Assembly: GCA_032690845.1 (NCBI GenBank) | Contig: CM064432.1 | Location: 55,984,071-56,048,070 of the forward strand | DNA: 64,000 nucleotides | Origin: Eleusine coracana subsp. coracana | Lineage: Eukaryota; Streptophyta; Magnoliopsida; Poales; Poaceae | Direction: 5' to 3' | Shown: positions 31,519-43,169 of the stretch, in pieces | Layout: every line of letters starts with the position of its first letter | Numbering within the stretch: position 1 is the first letter of the stretch | Notes under the pieces: generated by a model | The model's input: only the letters and a program-made list of their open reading frames with translations | Database searches by the model: none | Told to the model about the DNA's origin: nothing | Made by a program: the position numbers and the translations under genes

Positions 31519-31521
31519 TAA

Positions 31522-31868
31522 GGCTATTCCTAGTGGGGAGTTTTATTTCATCGTTTTCAAGATTGTCATGTCATATAAAGTACAAATGAAACACTGCTCT
31601 CTAATGCATAATTTCATTTTTGTATTTTCTAGTTTAATCATAGTATTTATTTATTGCATAGTAATTGGTCTAAATGTAAATGAAATAAAATAGTTGCTAT
31701 GAATGCTAGTTTCATAGCATTGAAAATAGTGTAGAGTCTTGGAAACAGTGTATAGATGAAACTGGTTTTTTTTCACTCTTCATAATTATCTTATCACATC
31801 ATCAAAATTATTGATATGACATGTTATTTATTAAAAATGAAAAAATAAAACTCCTATTGGGAGTAGCC
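31522..31868. mobile_element. Tourist-like MITE with TAA target duplication
   Basis: 347 bp with terminal inverted repeats ggctattcctagtggggag and ggctactcccaataggag, flanked by TAA at 31519-31521 and 31869-31871. TWA target sites and this size fit PIF/Harbinger-derived MITEs. The interior is AT-rich and non-coding. Confidence 0.75.
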
Positions 31869-31871
31869 TAA

Positions 31872-32374
31872 CAACACATTCATGTACATTGAGTGCCACA
31901 ATCCTGTTTTCACGAGACCGAGCATTGACCAAATCACCATGCGCCATGTTTGAGTGGTCATCTGTGGCACTGCCGAATCATAGTCTCGAAACAGTTTGAG
32001 AACAAGTTCATGTAAAAGTCTCATAAAAATTAAATAAAATCATTAAAAAATATTTGATATAAAATTTTATAAAGCAAATTTGCAGGATGAAAAAGAATCC
32101 TAAAATGGAAAGTTAATGTAAAGCTTCCATAATGCTGCAGCAGTGCTGGCTCATGAATCAGATCTCATTAAGACTAGATTTGGAACATAGCAGTGCAGGC
32201 ATGCAATGGCTGGCATGTGAAGTAAGATTAATGTAAAGCTTCCAATAAAATATGAGTTTCCTCTCTTCTTTCATGTTAAGCATGATGCATTTATCCATCT
32301 GACATTGAACATTTACAGTGCCCTAAATTAGGCTTGCCGCTCACACATGTGGTGGGCTAAGGGCCCAACAACGC
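31872..32374. other. Intergenic DNA, nothing recognised
   Basis: AT-rich with no convincing open frame. The motif gattaatgtaaagcttcca recurs within the segment (near 32115 and 32227), suggesting a small local duplication. Confidence 0.4.
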
Positions 32375-32377
32375 TGA

Positions 32378-33438
32378 CACTACTACAATTACACTGTGTA
32401 ACAGCGGGCCAAAAGGGGTTTCAGTGGTGGACAATAAAATCGTCACTGAGCATTTGTTACTACTTATTTATATTGTTAGTAGCAGTCTAAGAATCACTAC
32501 TGGCCTAGGTACTACTTAACTTTAAAAAGACGTTAGTGGCGGTCAAAGGACCGCCGCTGACCCTCTTATCTTTTTTTTTTTTTGAGTGGAGCTGACGCTC
32601 TTATCACAACTACAAAAGAAGAATGGGTCCCAGCCGGTGTTGGGACCTGTCCTAGACGTGCAACCGCCGATGTGACTGCTCGTGTCCGCCCGTCCGCCGT
32701 ACTCTGCCCGCCGCGCCATGTCACACGACCTCCACCACCGGAGGAGGAGGGGGAGCACACGAGAGGAAGCCCTCCACCATTGGAGCTGCCAAGCCCCCCG
32801 TGGGCACCGTCGCCACCCCCGTCGCCATCGCCGCCGCCCCTAGGGTCGATCTGGCTGCAAGGCTCACCAAATCCAGGAGGGGAGCGGCATGGCGGTGGCG
32901 GAGGACGACAACGGTGGCCAACGGGGGGACAGAGGATGAGGAGGGGGCGCGGCGGTGCCTTTTTTGCCAGGACCACTGCCCACTGACACCACGACCGCAA
33001 CACCTTCCACGCCCGGTCCCACCAACTTCTACCCTTGCTCACCATCTGAGGCGGAGGAGAGGTGGCTGGAGGCAGAGGAGACGGTGTCAGGAGCTAACCC
33101 TAACCCTAGTGGTGGTGCGGCGCAAGGGGACTTGCACTGTCGGCCACACCGCCACCTATTTGTAGAAGGTGGTGGTCCCTAGTTGCAGAGCGGATTGTCA
33201 GGCTCGTAGCTAAATGGCCATTAGGCCATAGCTGCGGACCTGACAGAAACCATGAGTATGTTCATGCGCGTAGTAGCAGCCTGCACTACCATAGTGGCGG
33301 TCCAGTGATGCCCGCCACTATGTTCATGCACGTAGTAGCGGTCCGTGCCACTGTACCAATCTTAGTGACGGTCTCTTGAACAACCCGCTATTGAGGTAAA
33401 AAAGTCTTTCACCACTACAGAGCCAAATTATAGTAGTA
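32378..33438. mobile_element. Small non-autonomous CACTA (En/Spm) element
   Basis: The left end is CACTACTACAATT. The right end read in reverse is TACTACTATAATT. Both are flanked by the 3-bp duplication tga (32375-32377 and 33439-33441). Subterminal regions repeat tagtggcggtc and its complement many times, as CACTA elements do. The interior (about 32600-33180) is GC-rich with a Pro/Gly/Ala-rich open frame on either strand, possibly a captured host fragment. No transposase is encoded. Confidence 0.75.
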
Positions 33439-33577
33439 TGACACACCCGTGCCCATGTCGGCAGTGCAACTATGTCCTGGAAGAGTCGGATTGTCTTCCA
33501 TTGAACACCCACACCTGAGCGCTGCAAGAGCACACGCTGCTCCGTTACATTCTCTAGGTTGAAACTTAATACAAAAA

Positions 33578-34109
33578 GGGATAATTGTATAAACCACCTC
33601 ATAATTCATATACAGTTTGAGATTCTAACTCATAAGTTTTTTTACGGTAAATCCCCACTCATCCAATTTATTTTGTTGCAAAAACTCACTCTGGTTGATA
33701 TATGTTTAATTGGTTTCATATGATTTCATCAATATAAATTTAAAATAAAGCTAAATAAAATAAGTTTAACATTGTTAGAGATTTTTGGTCTGTTTAATTT
33801 TCTCTTATTTTCATAAAAAATGTATCCAAATTTTAAACTTCATTGGTGGATACCATTGAAACTTTAACTGATATTTTTTCTATATATTCTCCATAAAGTT
33901 TATGAAAATTATACTTTCAAAATTTGTATTTTTGATAAGAACATCATTGGCTACTTCAAATAGACAAAAATATATTGAATAAATTAAACATGTGCAAATT
34001 GGGATAGTTTTTATAACAAAACTCAATGGGTTGTTGGGAATTTGCAACGAAATGATTTATGGATGGGAATCTCAAACTCTAACTAAGGGTGGTGTTTATA
34101 AATTAATCC
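33578..34109. mobile_element. 530-bp MITE, copy 1 of 2 in the window
   Basis: Ends GGGATAATTGTATAAACCACC and (reverse complement) GGATTAATTTATAAACACCACC form a terminal inverted repeat extending about 60 bp with mismatches, including gtttgagattc on both arms. A likely 7-8 bp duplication (acaaaaa) flanks it, which would suit a hAT-type element. The whole unit is homologous and colinear with 38706-39224. Confidence 0.7.
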
Positions 34110-34305
34110 AACAAAAAACTACTGAATTATGAAAAGCTAAGTTCTTTAACTCGTTAATGAGTCCTGATGCTGCAGGAATGTTGAAATTGAAAGTTCCGAT
34201 GTGGCCGCCTGTTTCACCAACAATGTAGCATTCCAACGCCACATTGCTAATACCGAGCTCAATGGCCTCTTGCACACATCGGAGGCTGGCAATTGTTTCG
34301 ACTTA

Positions 34306-35732
34306 GTGCATCTCCAGTGGTACTAGTCAAATTTGTCTCCTACTTTTGTATTTGAGAACTGACTCTCATTTCTTCAACCCAAATTTTATTTTCAACTCCA
34401 GCCAGACTACTCATTTTTCAGCTCTCATTTTTCTACTTACACATAGGGTCCATGAGTCAGTGACCCAAAATGGCACCATAGGTGAGACCAACTCTTTTAA
34501 CACCCGCTGGAATCAGGCTAGAGACGGTGACACGAGGAGCTCACGCTCGTCTAGTGCCACACCAGCTCTTGCCCATGGTGTTGCCGCCTTGCCCACCCGC
34601 ACCCCAACCTGCCCGACTCGCCTTGTCTGCCCCCCGCACGGAGCACCGCTCCTCTCGCGTCCATCGGTGGTTGGAGGGAGCGCCCGCTCCAGCAGAGGCA
34701 CGCATTGGCGACACTCACGCCCGCTCCTTCGATGGCAGTGGTGGGATCTAGAGGACGACATGGGCGGAGCTCCTTCCCTTCTAGTAGGCAGTAGGGGAGA
34801 AGGGAGGCATGAGAGAGAGATGGCGTTAGCTAGAGAAGAGAGAGGAGAGGTGGTCCCTACACCTGAAAAAAAGAAAAAACTGAGCCTATTGCCTACTGTC
34901 ATTTGAGAGGGAGAAAAGAGGGCTCTAAAATCTGAGGGGCTAGAGGGGGGATTTGAGAGCCCTTAGACTGACTTCAACAAGGTGATGCAAAGCCATTTTT
35001 GCATCACCATTCGCACTGTGCATGCCTATTTGAATCTCCAATAGAAGAGGTAAAGTAAGAGTCATTTTACATTGAGAGGAGAGAGGAGTGGTAAAAATGA
35101 ATTACCTCTCTCCTCGATTGCATCCGCTGGAGAGCAGCTGGAGCGACGGGGCACGCCGGAGGGAGGCGCGTTGGTGGACTACGTAGGAATACGGCCGCAG
35201 GGGATGCAGCGGGCAGGGCGGGCTCGGGCACGAGTGCAGCAGGCGACGGTGCGCGGGAGGAGGTGACGCATGGGGCGAGCAGCACGCGGGGCCGCTCAAG
35301 CTCACGCATGGCGACGACAGCGTGCGGGAGGAGGCGACGCGCATGGCAATGGCAGCATGCGGGAGGAGGAGGCGGTGTGTATGTCGTCAGTGGCGTGCAG
35401 GAGGAGGCGACGTGCAGGGGCGGCGCGTGAAGCGAGCAGCGAGCGGGAGGAAGCGGCGCGACGATCTGCCGCGAGCGAGGACGGCGCGGCTCGGCTGTGG
35501 ACAAGCGTGTTTGGATTTGCTTCTCCACTGTTGGAGACACAAAAAAATGCCTCTTTCAGCTACTGTATAGGCAAGGCAATTTCCATTTGGCTATTCAAAT
35601 TGCCTCTTTGCTGTTGGAGTCAGCCTTATAAGATGAGAGGTAAAATAGGAGACCTACTAGAGTTGTTTTTTTAGGCCATACTCTTAAAAATTTGAGTAGA
35701 TGATCCGTTTAAGAACCCTACTGGAGATGCTC
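34306..35732. mobile_element. PIF/Harbinger-like element with GC-rich cargo, outer unit
   Basis: Terminal inverted repeats are GTGCATCTCCAGTGGTAC and (reverse complement of the right end) GAGCATCTCCAGTAGGGTTC. The flanking triplets are tta and cta. The left half carries a GC-rich stretch (34500-34900) open on both strands, without a recognisable domain. A second TIR unit is nested at 34966-35625. Confidence 0.6.
34966..35625. mobile_element. PIF/Harbinger-like element nested in the previous one
   Basis: 660 bp with terminal repeats GACTGACTTCAACAAGGTG and GGCTGACTCCAACAGC and an exact TTA duplication at 34963-34965 and 35626-35628. Its interior (about 35100-35500) is very GC-rich, with simple gaggaggcg-type repetition and low-complexity open frames. 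These frames are probably not genes. Confidence 0.7.
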
Positions 35733-35735
35733 CTA

Positions 35736-36296
35736 TGTATCATCCTTCTCTCTTTCACTCAACTTATCTCTGTTCTCCAATTCCAGACGTGCCACGTAAA
35801 TCACACACGAGCGTGCCCACCTTGACAAGCGGCAACATCCTTTGACACTTTGACCCCATTCCCATGCACACAAATAACCGCCTCCCACAGAGCACCGCCA
35901 CGCATAAACATCCAGCCATCCAGGCCGCTGGCCGCACAAGCAATGTCGTTCCCCTCTCTCCATACGTCACGAACCTACCATTGCCAATATTCAGAGCGTG
36001 CGAACACTGCAACCGCTGCCCACCGTGCTCTAGAACATAGCTGCGGCCGCGTGCAAGAACTGCGCATCAGAACCAACCGTTCAGTCTCGCCAGATTCTGA
36101 GCGGAAGCGAGGCGTTCAACAAAATCGTCTTGGATCACGGCTTGCTGGTCTTCGCTGGCCAATGTAGTCTTTCTATGCTTCTCCTAAGCCGGCGGACCAT
36201 CACGGGCATGACGAGAAGCATTTCAATCTGGGCCGCACAACTCTAATCTGACGTCTTGTATATGTAAACAAGGTCACATTTGTTTTATTAACAGTA
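35736..36296. other. Intergenic DNA, no gene recognised
   Basis: Moderately GC-rich with short open frames on both strands (for example 35850-36167). None carries a known motif or a splice context that I can support. Confidence 0.4.
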
Positions 36297-36527
36297 TGTT
36301 CCCTCTGTTTTTAAATGATTATCGTCATTGATATTTTAAAATATGTTTGACTGTTTGTCATATTTATTTAAAAAATTATATATGTTATTTTAGTTTGTAT
36401 TGTTATAAAAGAAAATTGAAGTGTGACTTATAATTTTATATATTTTAAAAAATATTTTAAATAAGACGAATGGTCAAAATTAACTAAAAGATCAATATCA
36501 ATAATAATTTAAAAATAAAAGAAGTAT
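36297..36527. mobile_element. Stowaway-like MITE
   Basis: About 230 bp. The left end ccctctgtttttaaatgatt pairs with the right end (reverse complement cttcttttatttttaaatt). The interior has the shared string aataagacgaatggtcaaa. The terminal TA sites are not clean. Confidence 0.65.
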
Positions 36528-38179
36528 TTTTTTTATACACCAGTTAACTTTTTTTCATATTGCGTTTCCATAACTCACGGATCTCCAATTCAAAGGATTG
36601 TTTTGCGTTATGGTGAAACTCACATCTCATACCATGTTCTAGCTTAAATGTCACAGATATCACATTTCATCTTTTCTAACATATTTAAGTTTACACTTAA
36701 TATGTAATATTGGACTATAAATTATTCTTAAAGCCATAACCCAAACTAGCATTGTTCACATCAGCGCCAAAAAAAAAAAAAAACTAGGATTGGTTGGTTA
36801 TCATGACACAACATGATTGTCTATGTACAAGATTGCATTGCAGAATTTGATTTCTGAATATTGCATTTTCTCTACAATAAAACTGAATTATTTCTTGTAA
36901 ATTCTTACATTTCAATGGAGGCCTTAGGTCTCTAAACATTTCAAATTTTTAATCTCAATTTAAAATACTGAAAAATGCAAACATCGATGATGTGTGCCTA
37001 CTTTGTAAGCAGTTTTGATGACTATTCTATATATCTTTCTGTCTTACCCCCATTTCCCACTTGTCATGGACCGTGATGGCGTCGTCCTTGCAAGGACAAA
37101 ACCAACACGATGGAGCAGGCCTATTCAGCAGACATGTTAGCAGTTCATCAAGAGGTATTTTTCATAATATTAGATCTGCACAATAGGTTTAGCTAATCGA
37201 AGGATCTAAATATAGAACTTCAGATTTTGGATGATTCCGAGAGCAAGCTTAACGACCTTAGTGCACTTTACCTTTAGCCATATTTTCAGCTATTTTCCAA
37301 GACCGTAATCAGTATAGCAGGTTGTTAGTGGAAGGCTGTGCATACGACAAAACGAAGCATTTATAGTGCGAAGCATCTTGATGGGTTTGCTACTTTAGTT
37401 TTGGCCTACCACCATATCACCCCACTCGTGCACTCCGGAAGCAGTACAATGATCATGAAAACAAAAAACAAATCAGCATGGCCCCTTTTGGGAACTAGGC
37501 CTTATATATTATCTATATCTGCAGGTAGGGATGCAGATTTTTTATTTCCTTTGTCAATATGTTTGCCCAAAACTCCATTAAATGAACTGGAAATAAATCC
37601 TACTTTTGCATAAACCAATCATGCTAATCTACTATGGTGTTGACCCACATAGTGGGAAGTACCCATTAACAATAACATCCCTATATCCAGCATTGTGCCA
37701 GCAAAATTTTGGGTAAGGTAATATCAATCTGTCAATCCACTATATGAATAGATCTGTAAATCAGCTGGAGAAAACGCAGTAAAGTTGTGCGGCTCAGTCT
37801 AAAATATGTAAATTGACTCTGTCCATCAAATATATTGTTATTATTCTCCAAAAGTAGGTCACAAACAGAATTATGAAAATACCACAGTTGAGAATTAATA
37901 ATTAAACATACATCTGAGTAAAAATTATTGACTTCCCTCAAAAGTGGCCAAATTTATAGCTGTTCCATATGTGGCTGATACCTTTGACAAAATATAGTAG
38001 TATTTATAAGATACGCTGGTCAATTAAAATTTATATTTTTTTTACTACAACACATAAGACATTTCCTTGTTATTTGCAGGTGACCTACAATGTGTTGCAG
38101 TAAACTGTTTAATGTGTCAATATACTTTCTTGAAGTGAATGTATCAGAAGACTTGTTCTACTCCTACGTAATCACATTT
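36528..38179. other. AT-rich intergenic DNA
   Basis: No gene is supported. The first copy of a perfect 29-bp direct repeat (tatgtggctgatacctttga...) lies at 37968-37996, with the second at 38453-38481. Confidence 0.45.
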
Positions 38180-38481
38180 TCAATGTGCTGGTGTAGCAAG
38201 TCCGGCTAGGATCACCTTGTCGCCAGCTTTCATGGCTTGTTGATTCTTACCATCAAGAATAAATTTATATTTCTGACTAGCTAAATGTAAAAACCCATAA
38301 ATTAATGATGATCGAGGAAGATCGCTAGTCTGACCGTGTTTGGTCTTTATTATTTGTCCTGCACGCAATAAAAATTCACGTGACAGCAATCCATTTGGTT
38401 ATTAATGATACAATAAAGTATGCATATTCTATTCATTTGGGAAATGTCACTTTATGTGGCTGATACCTTTGACAAAATATA
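37968..38481. repeat. Perfect 29-bp direct repeat pair, 485 bp apart
   Basis: The string beginning tatgtggctgatacctttga is identical at 37968-37996 and 38453-38481. The exon-like fragment at 38180-38358 lies between the two copies. The repeat is too long for an ordinary transposon target duplication except a LINE-type one, and no element ends are seen beside it. Confidence 0.7.
38180..38358 (-). pseudogene. Exon-like fragment of an unrecognised gene
   Basis: After an acceptor-like tgcgtgcag, 179 bp on the minus strand read as a protein-like tail (SSLIYGFLHLASQKYKFILD, then NQQAMKAGDKVILAGLATPA) ending in tga. Amino-acid composition looks genuine, unlike that of the surrounding AT-rich DNA. 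I do not recognise the family and see no upstream exon, so it may be a captured or left-over terminal exon. Confidence 0.3.
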
Positions 38482-38705
38482 TGGGCTATGCATGCTATGC
38501 TACATTCCCTTACATGCATGGAACCAGCTTCAAGAAAGAACAACTTTTTTATACATACTTTTTCATGATTTGCAATTAATGAAACTAAAGAGCCCTAGCA
38601 TCCAATCTAATCAAATACTACTGGCTAACCAAGAACAAGTGGCTTTTGTATTCTTAGCACCTCTATTTTCTATTACTTCTCAGAAGAAAACTCTTTTTCC
38701 TTTTA

Positions 38706-39224
38706 GGGATAATTGCATAAACCACTTCATAAGTTATTTTGAGTTTGAGATTTCCACTCATAAATGTTTTTGTTACAAATTCTCACCCACCCAATGAGTT
38801 TAGTTGTAAAAACCACCTCAATTGACACATGTTTAATTGATTTTATATGTTTTTATTGTAAAAATAAACTAACTTAAATAAGTTTAATGTTGATAAATAT
38901 TTTTAGCGTGTAATTCCTCTTATTTTCACGAGAAATGTATTCAAATTCGAAACTTTATGAAACATAGTTTGAACTTTAATTAACATTTTTGTTACATATT
39001 CTCTATAAAAAATTATGAAGATTATATTTTTAAATTTTTGTATGTTTGATGAGAACATCATTGGCTACTCCAAATAAATAAAAATATGTTGAATAAATTA
39101 AACATGTATATATTAGGGTGGTTTTTGCAACAAAATTTGGATGGGTGGGTATTTGCAATAAAATGACTTATGGGTGAGAATCTTAAACTCCGAGTGAATT
39201 ATGGGGTTATTTTTGTAATTAACC
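38706..39224. mobile_element. 530-bp MITE, copy 2 of 2 in the window
   Basis: This copy is homologous along its length to 33578-34109 in the same orientation. It begins GGGATAATTGCATAAACCAC and ends in the complementary repeat TTTTTGTAATTAACC. The two share long interior strings such as gagaacatcattggctact. Its target duplication is not clear. Confidence 0.7.
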
Positions 39225-40579
39225 TTTCTTTTTATATATAACTAAATGCACACGCAAACTTGCCAGGGGCTGCCATCAAGGTCCATGAAGTTTTAAATAT
39301 ATAGGTCCAAAATTATCTAATATATCATCCAACTATGTATAAATTACCAAAAGTACACTTCCAACGATGTAGCATGCTAGTGTAGAAATCTTTACACAAA
39401 AACCTAAACTCTAGTCTTTCGTAGATGCTTATAGAAGTAGATTGTATGTGTGCATATGTTTATATGGGTGAGTGCTCACGATATGAGAGTATAATATATT
39501 GTTTACATGGATGAACCCTTTTATTGGGAAAATGCCAAGAAGAGGAACTACGTTAGGTAGAGTAATTGTTCCTGCACGCGGACCATATTCTTCGTAGCTT
39601 TCAGTCGGCATGACCAAAGCGTTCAAGATTGTAACAATATTGTCTTTTGGAACATAATACAAATGTAGCATCTCTTATACACTTCTGGTTACTCATGTTA
39701 TATTTGAACACACGTGTCACTCACTCTATCAACACAAGCATGCACGTGCACAGAACCTATTTATATAAACATCTATGAGAAACGGGACTGACAAATACTT
39801 TGAGATTAGCAATGTCACAAGTGACATACTTCTGACGGACATGTGTCTTAATTACTACTAAAAAATAATAAGCGTAAATAATGCAACACTCATGTTAAGC
39901 AATAAGCAGACTCACACCACCACGGTCGGTTGCCGTCTCATGTGAATCGGTTAAAGTTTATTGATGCTGATAAACCATGTACTGATAAATCAACTTGTGT
40001 TAATAGAGGATCGGTTGGTAACTCAAATTAAAGTATGATCCATTTCAAACGTATTTTATCTTAGAATTGGTCAAACTTTGAAACTTAGGCCATCAAAAAT
40101 TAAATAATAGTATGGATTAAGAGCTTAAATTTTTTTAAAAAAATGTATCTTTAAAATGTGTCAACTTGAATATTTTTAATCAAAAAAATTATTTTAGTGT
40201 AAAACAATAGTCAAAGTGTCGTTTCTCATAGATGTTGAATCCACCAGTATTTCTGTCAAGCAACCTTCTTCCTTCTCCTGTATGTCTAGTGGAATCCACC
40301 ACTAAATCCTTCACCTCTAGCTACCTCCTCATGCAATCCTACTTAGATTCATATCATGCTCATGGGCATCCAATCCTTTCCTACGTCCATAGCCCGACGT
40401 GGTAAACCTCAAATTCTACTATAAGTATGGGTCGCGTGCAAAACGTGATGCTGGCATTAAGTCAAACAAATTTCAATAGAGAAAAAAGTAGAGAAGTTTT
40501 GAAGGACTTAATTTCTATTATGAAGTTTTCTGTGAAAACCTTTATTAGAATACTATTCTTACATATTTGTATGGAATGT
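39225..40579. other. AT-rich intergenic DNA
   Basis: Only short open frames without known motifs. One on the minus strand at 39429-39671 is the longest but has no recognisable domain. A diverged Stowaway-like patch may lie at about 40030-40220. Confidence 0.4.
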
Positions 40580-40592
40580 TATCCTTCATTAG

Positions 40593-40919
40593 TGAACAGG
40601 CCTCTAGCTGAAGTTGGTTAGTTGGTTCTAGTAGCACTCTTCAGGTTCTAGGTTCGACTTTCGAAAGGAGCAAATTTCTGGCTAAGGTTAAAAAAAAACT
40701 CATATGTCTAACGCCAAAACACATGTCTAAGATCTGGCTCAAATCGTTGGTTGTTTCACACGGGCCCCATATGGTGCCGTGGTATAAGAATGTGACAGGG
40801 GATCGGAGGTTTTCATGACCTACGTGAGAATGTATTCTCTTGTAAGAAAAGCCCGGGGGTTGTCTTACCCCCCCCCCCTCCCCTGCCCCCACCCCCAAGT
40901 CAATTTTTTTTCATATCTA
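40593..40919 (+). mobile_element. tRNA-derived SINE
   Basis: The head is tRNA-like, with an A-box-like ctagctgaagttggtta at 40603-40620 and a B box ggttcgact at about 40652. The body ends in a pyrimidine-rich stretch (tgtcttacccccc...) and a T-rich tail (about 40904-40911). A perfect 13-bp target duplication tatccttcattag flanks it at 40580-40592 and 40920-40932. RNA polymerase III boxes plus the duplication make the call firm. The family name is not assigned. Confidence 0.88.
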
Positions 40920-40932
40920 TATCCTTCATTAG

Positions 40933-43165
40933 GCATTTTAGAAGATATAGTGACAGTTTCCAACTTCTTAGAAATTTTCACTTGACTCTTGTGTATTTTC
41001 TATGGAAATGACAGTTTCTTATATATCTTGTTGGAAAGTTCTCCTTCACAAAAATTCTCCAAATTCTTGTCTATTTTCCGTGCTGGATACAAATGCTTTA
41101 TTAATAACATCCTTGCGTTTGTATGTGGCTGCAAAAGCCAGTGACGTTAAAATCCTACGACTTTCTTATAAATGTGTTTCTACTAGAATCTCAAAAGATC
41201 AAGTGAAAACGAAAGGAAATCTAAGGGCATACAAGAACAACAGAAAAAAGAAAAGTTTACGACAAAAGGCCGCCAACCGGCATCTGAATTCTGTTGCTGC
41301 AATCATTTCCTGGGGATTGCGCACCATGTAAAGTGGATTCTGACATAGTGACATGCATATATAATTTCAACAAAGTTCGTAGGATAAAAAAGAAAAGGGG
41401 GAAACTTAGAGATATAATTTCAACAACGTAAATTCATGCTCAAAATTCGGTCGACATGAAAAGAAGAAGATGTGATGCACTGGTCCATCTAAGATATACT
41501 ATTGGTTTCGACGCGCAAGAATGCAAGGACCAGCAGCATGTATGCATTTATATCAGGTCGCCATCTATCAGCGGCGTCGAGTATAAACGACACCGGTACG
41601 ATGATGGTATAGACTTAGCTTGGCCGGTCGGCAAGTACTGTCATGCATTATATACCGCTTTCCCTGTTGAACGACGTTTACTCGAGCCGACAATGCCTAA
41701 ATATGCACGTTTTTCTACCGTCACACATCCCCATATGTCTTTTTGCGAATGGTAATATTAATAAACTCACATAGTGTTGTTACACCCTGGACTCGATACC
41801 CGGTCACGAAGGACCAAATCTTGAATACAAACTGGAACATTAACTAGAGATACCTGACTCCGACCAAAACGTCTAGCTTGTTGCGCTAAGACATGCGCGA
41901 CTTTAACATCCCCATATCTAGTTGTATCGGAAATGCTATACACACGACACAGTTGTACGGCTGCTATTTGTGACTACTGCGTGCATGTGTGGTTAACTGA
42001 TTTTCAACGTCATACCGTGATCTGCTTTCCGTCAAAGTGCATGCATGTTGCCAGTCAGAAACGGCAGACGTAAACAGCAGACGTACGTATAGGTAGATGT
42101 ACGTATAGAAGGACTCTGGTTTTATCACTAGAACTAACACAACGAATTTTTGTGAACATAACAAAGGAGTATTTAAACCTATCAGACTTGTACAGATCGA
42201 GAAATTTTTACTTCTAACTAGACAGTTTACAGTATGATGTTACTGTGATTCTTTGCTAGCTTAGGTACAACATAAGCTACGAATTTACTCGGCTTTCAAA
42301 GACTGAAACCACTTAGAGCATCTCCTTAGCAAGCCTGCGTCCAGGCCTTTATTCTAAATTTTTCATGTCAAACAAAAAAAAACTTCTTCAGAGAGTCCTT
42401 ATTTGGACATGCATTATGCATGAGCTCCCAATTCTCCCCTCAAGCTTTAAGTTTTGAAACCTCCTATTCTCCCTCTCAATATGGGCCTCACCTATTTTCT
42501 TGTTTCTCTTTCCTCGCCTCACTCCCCCCCCCCCCCTCTCCCATCTCTCTCTCTCCTCCCCTTTGTCTTATGTGCTCGAGCAAATCACAGGTTCACCCGT
42601 CACCGCTACCACTGTGACAGGCCACAGGCCACCGGAGTCATCCCTAAGGTATCCACCGCTGGAACGAGTTCTGCCCTTGTCGGCACTATGTCCGTCAGGC
42701 TTGGGTGGTGTGATTTTATAGGGGTGAGAGCAGTGGTGGCGCAAGGGGGTGGGCAAGCGGCAACGTGAGTGCGGCGGCGCGGGCATGGGCACGGGACAGC
42801 GGGGCCGGGGGCGGGCGCGGCTAGCGGCAGCAGCTCTAGGTGAGGCGCTGATGGGGCGGTGGTGCAAGCGGGGGCAATGTGGGGCACCAACGCAAGTAGG
42901 GGCAGGGCGGGAGCTCCTACCGCCACAGCCGCCCGCCGTCGCTGATGGAGCTCGAGCTGGGCCTGATCTACACCCGCCACCGCCGGGGGAGCTTGAGCTG
43001 ATGAGGCCATCACTTTTATAGATGCACATAACACTCCTCTAATTCTGGACCTGCAAGATCGAATGACTAGAGCTCATGCACAATAAGTTAATTTAGAAGT
43101 GATCTCGTTCCTATGTTATTTGTTATATGTCACTTGTGAGAATAGTTTTGTAACTAATGATTATA
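40933..43165. other. Intergenic DNA with a poly-C run and a GC-rich patch
   Basis: No supported gene. A C run lies at about 42525-42537. A GC-rich patch at 42570-43020 gives long overlapping open frames on both strands with Pro/Ala/Arg-rich composition, which I take as non-coding. A gagcatctcc end at about 42317 may mark another PIF-like element, but no partner end is seen. Confidence 0.4.
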
Positions 43166-43169
43166 TTAT

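Noticed and set aside
41456..41755. 99-codon plus-strand frame
   Set aside because: No recognisable motif, and the surrounding DNA shows no promoter or splice signals. It is below what I can support.
42568..43034. Ala/Pro-rich frames on both strands
   Set aside because: Base composition explains them. No motif, start context or splice signal supports a gene.
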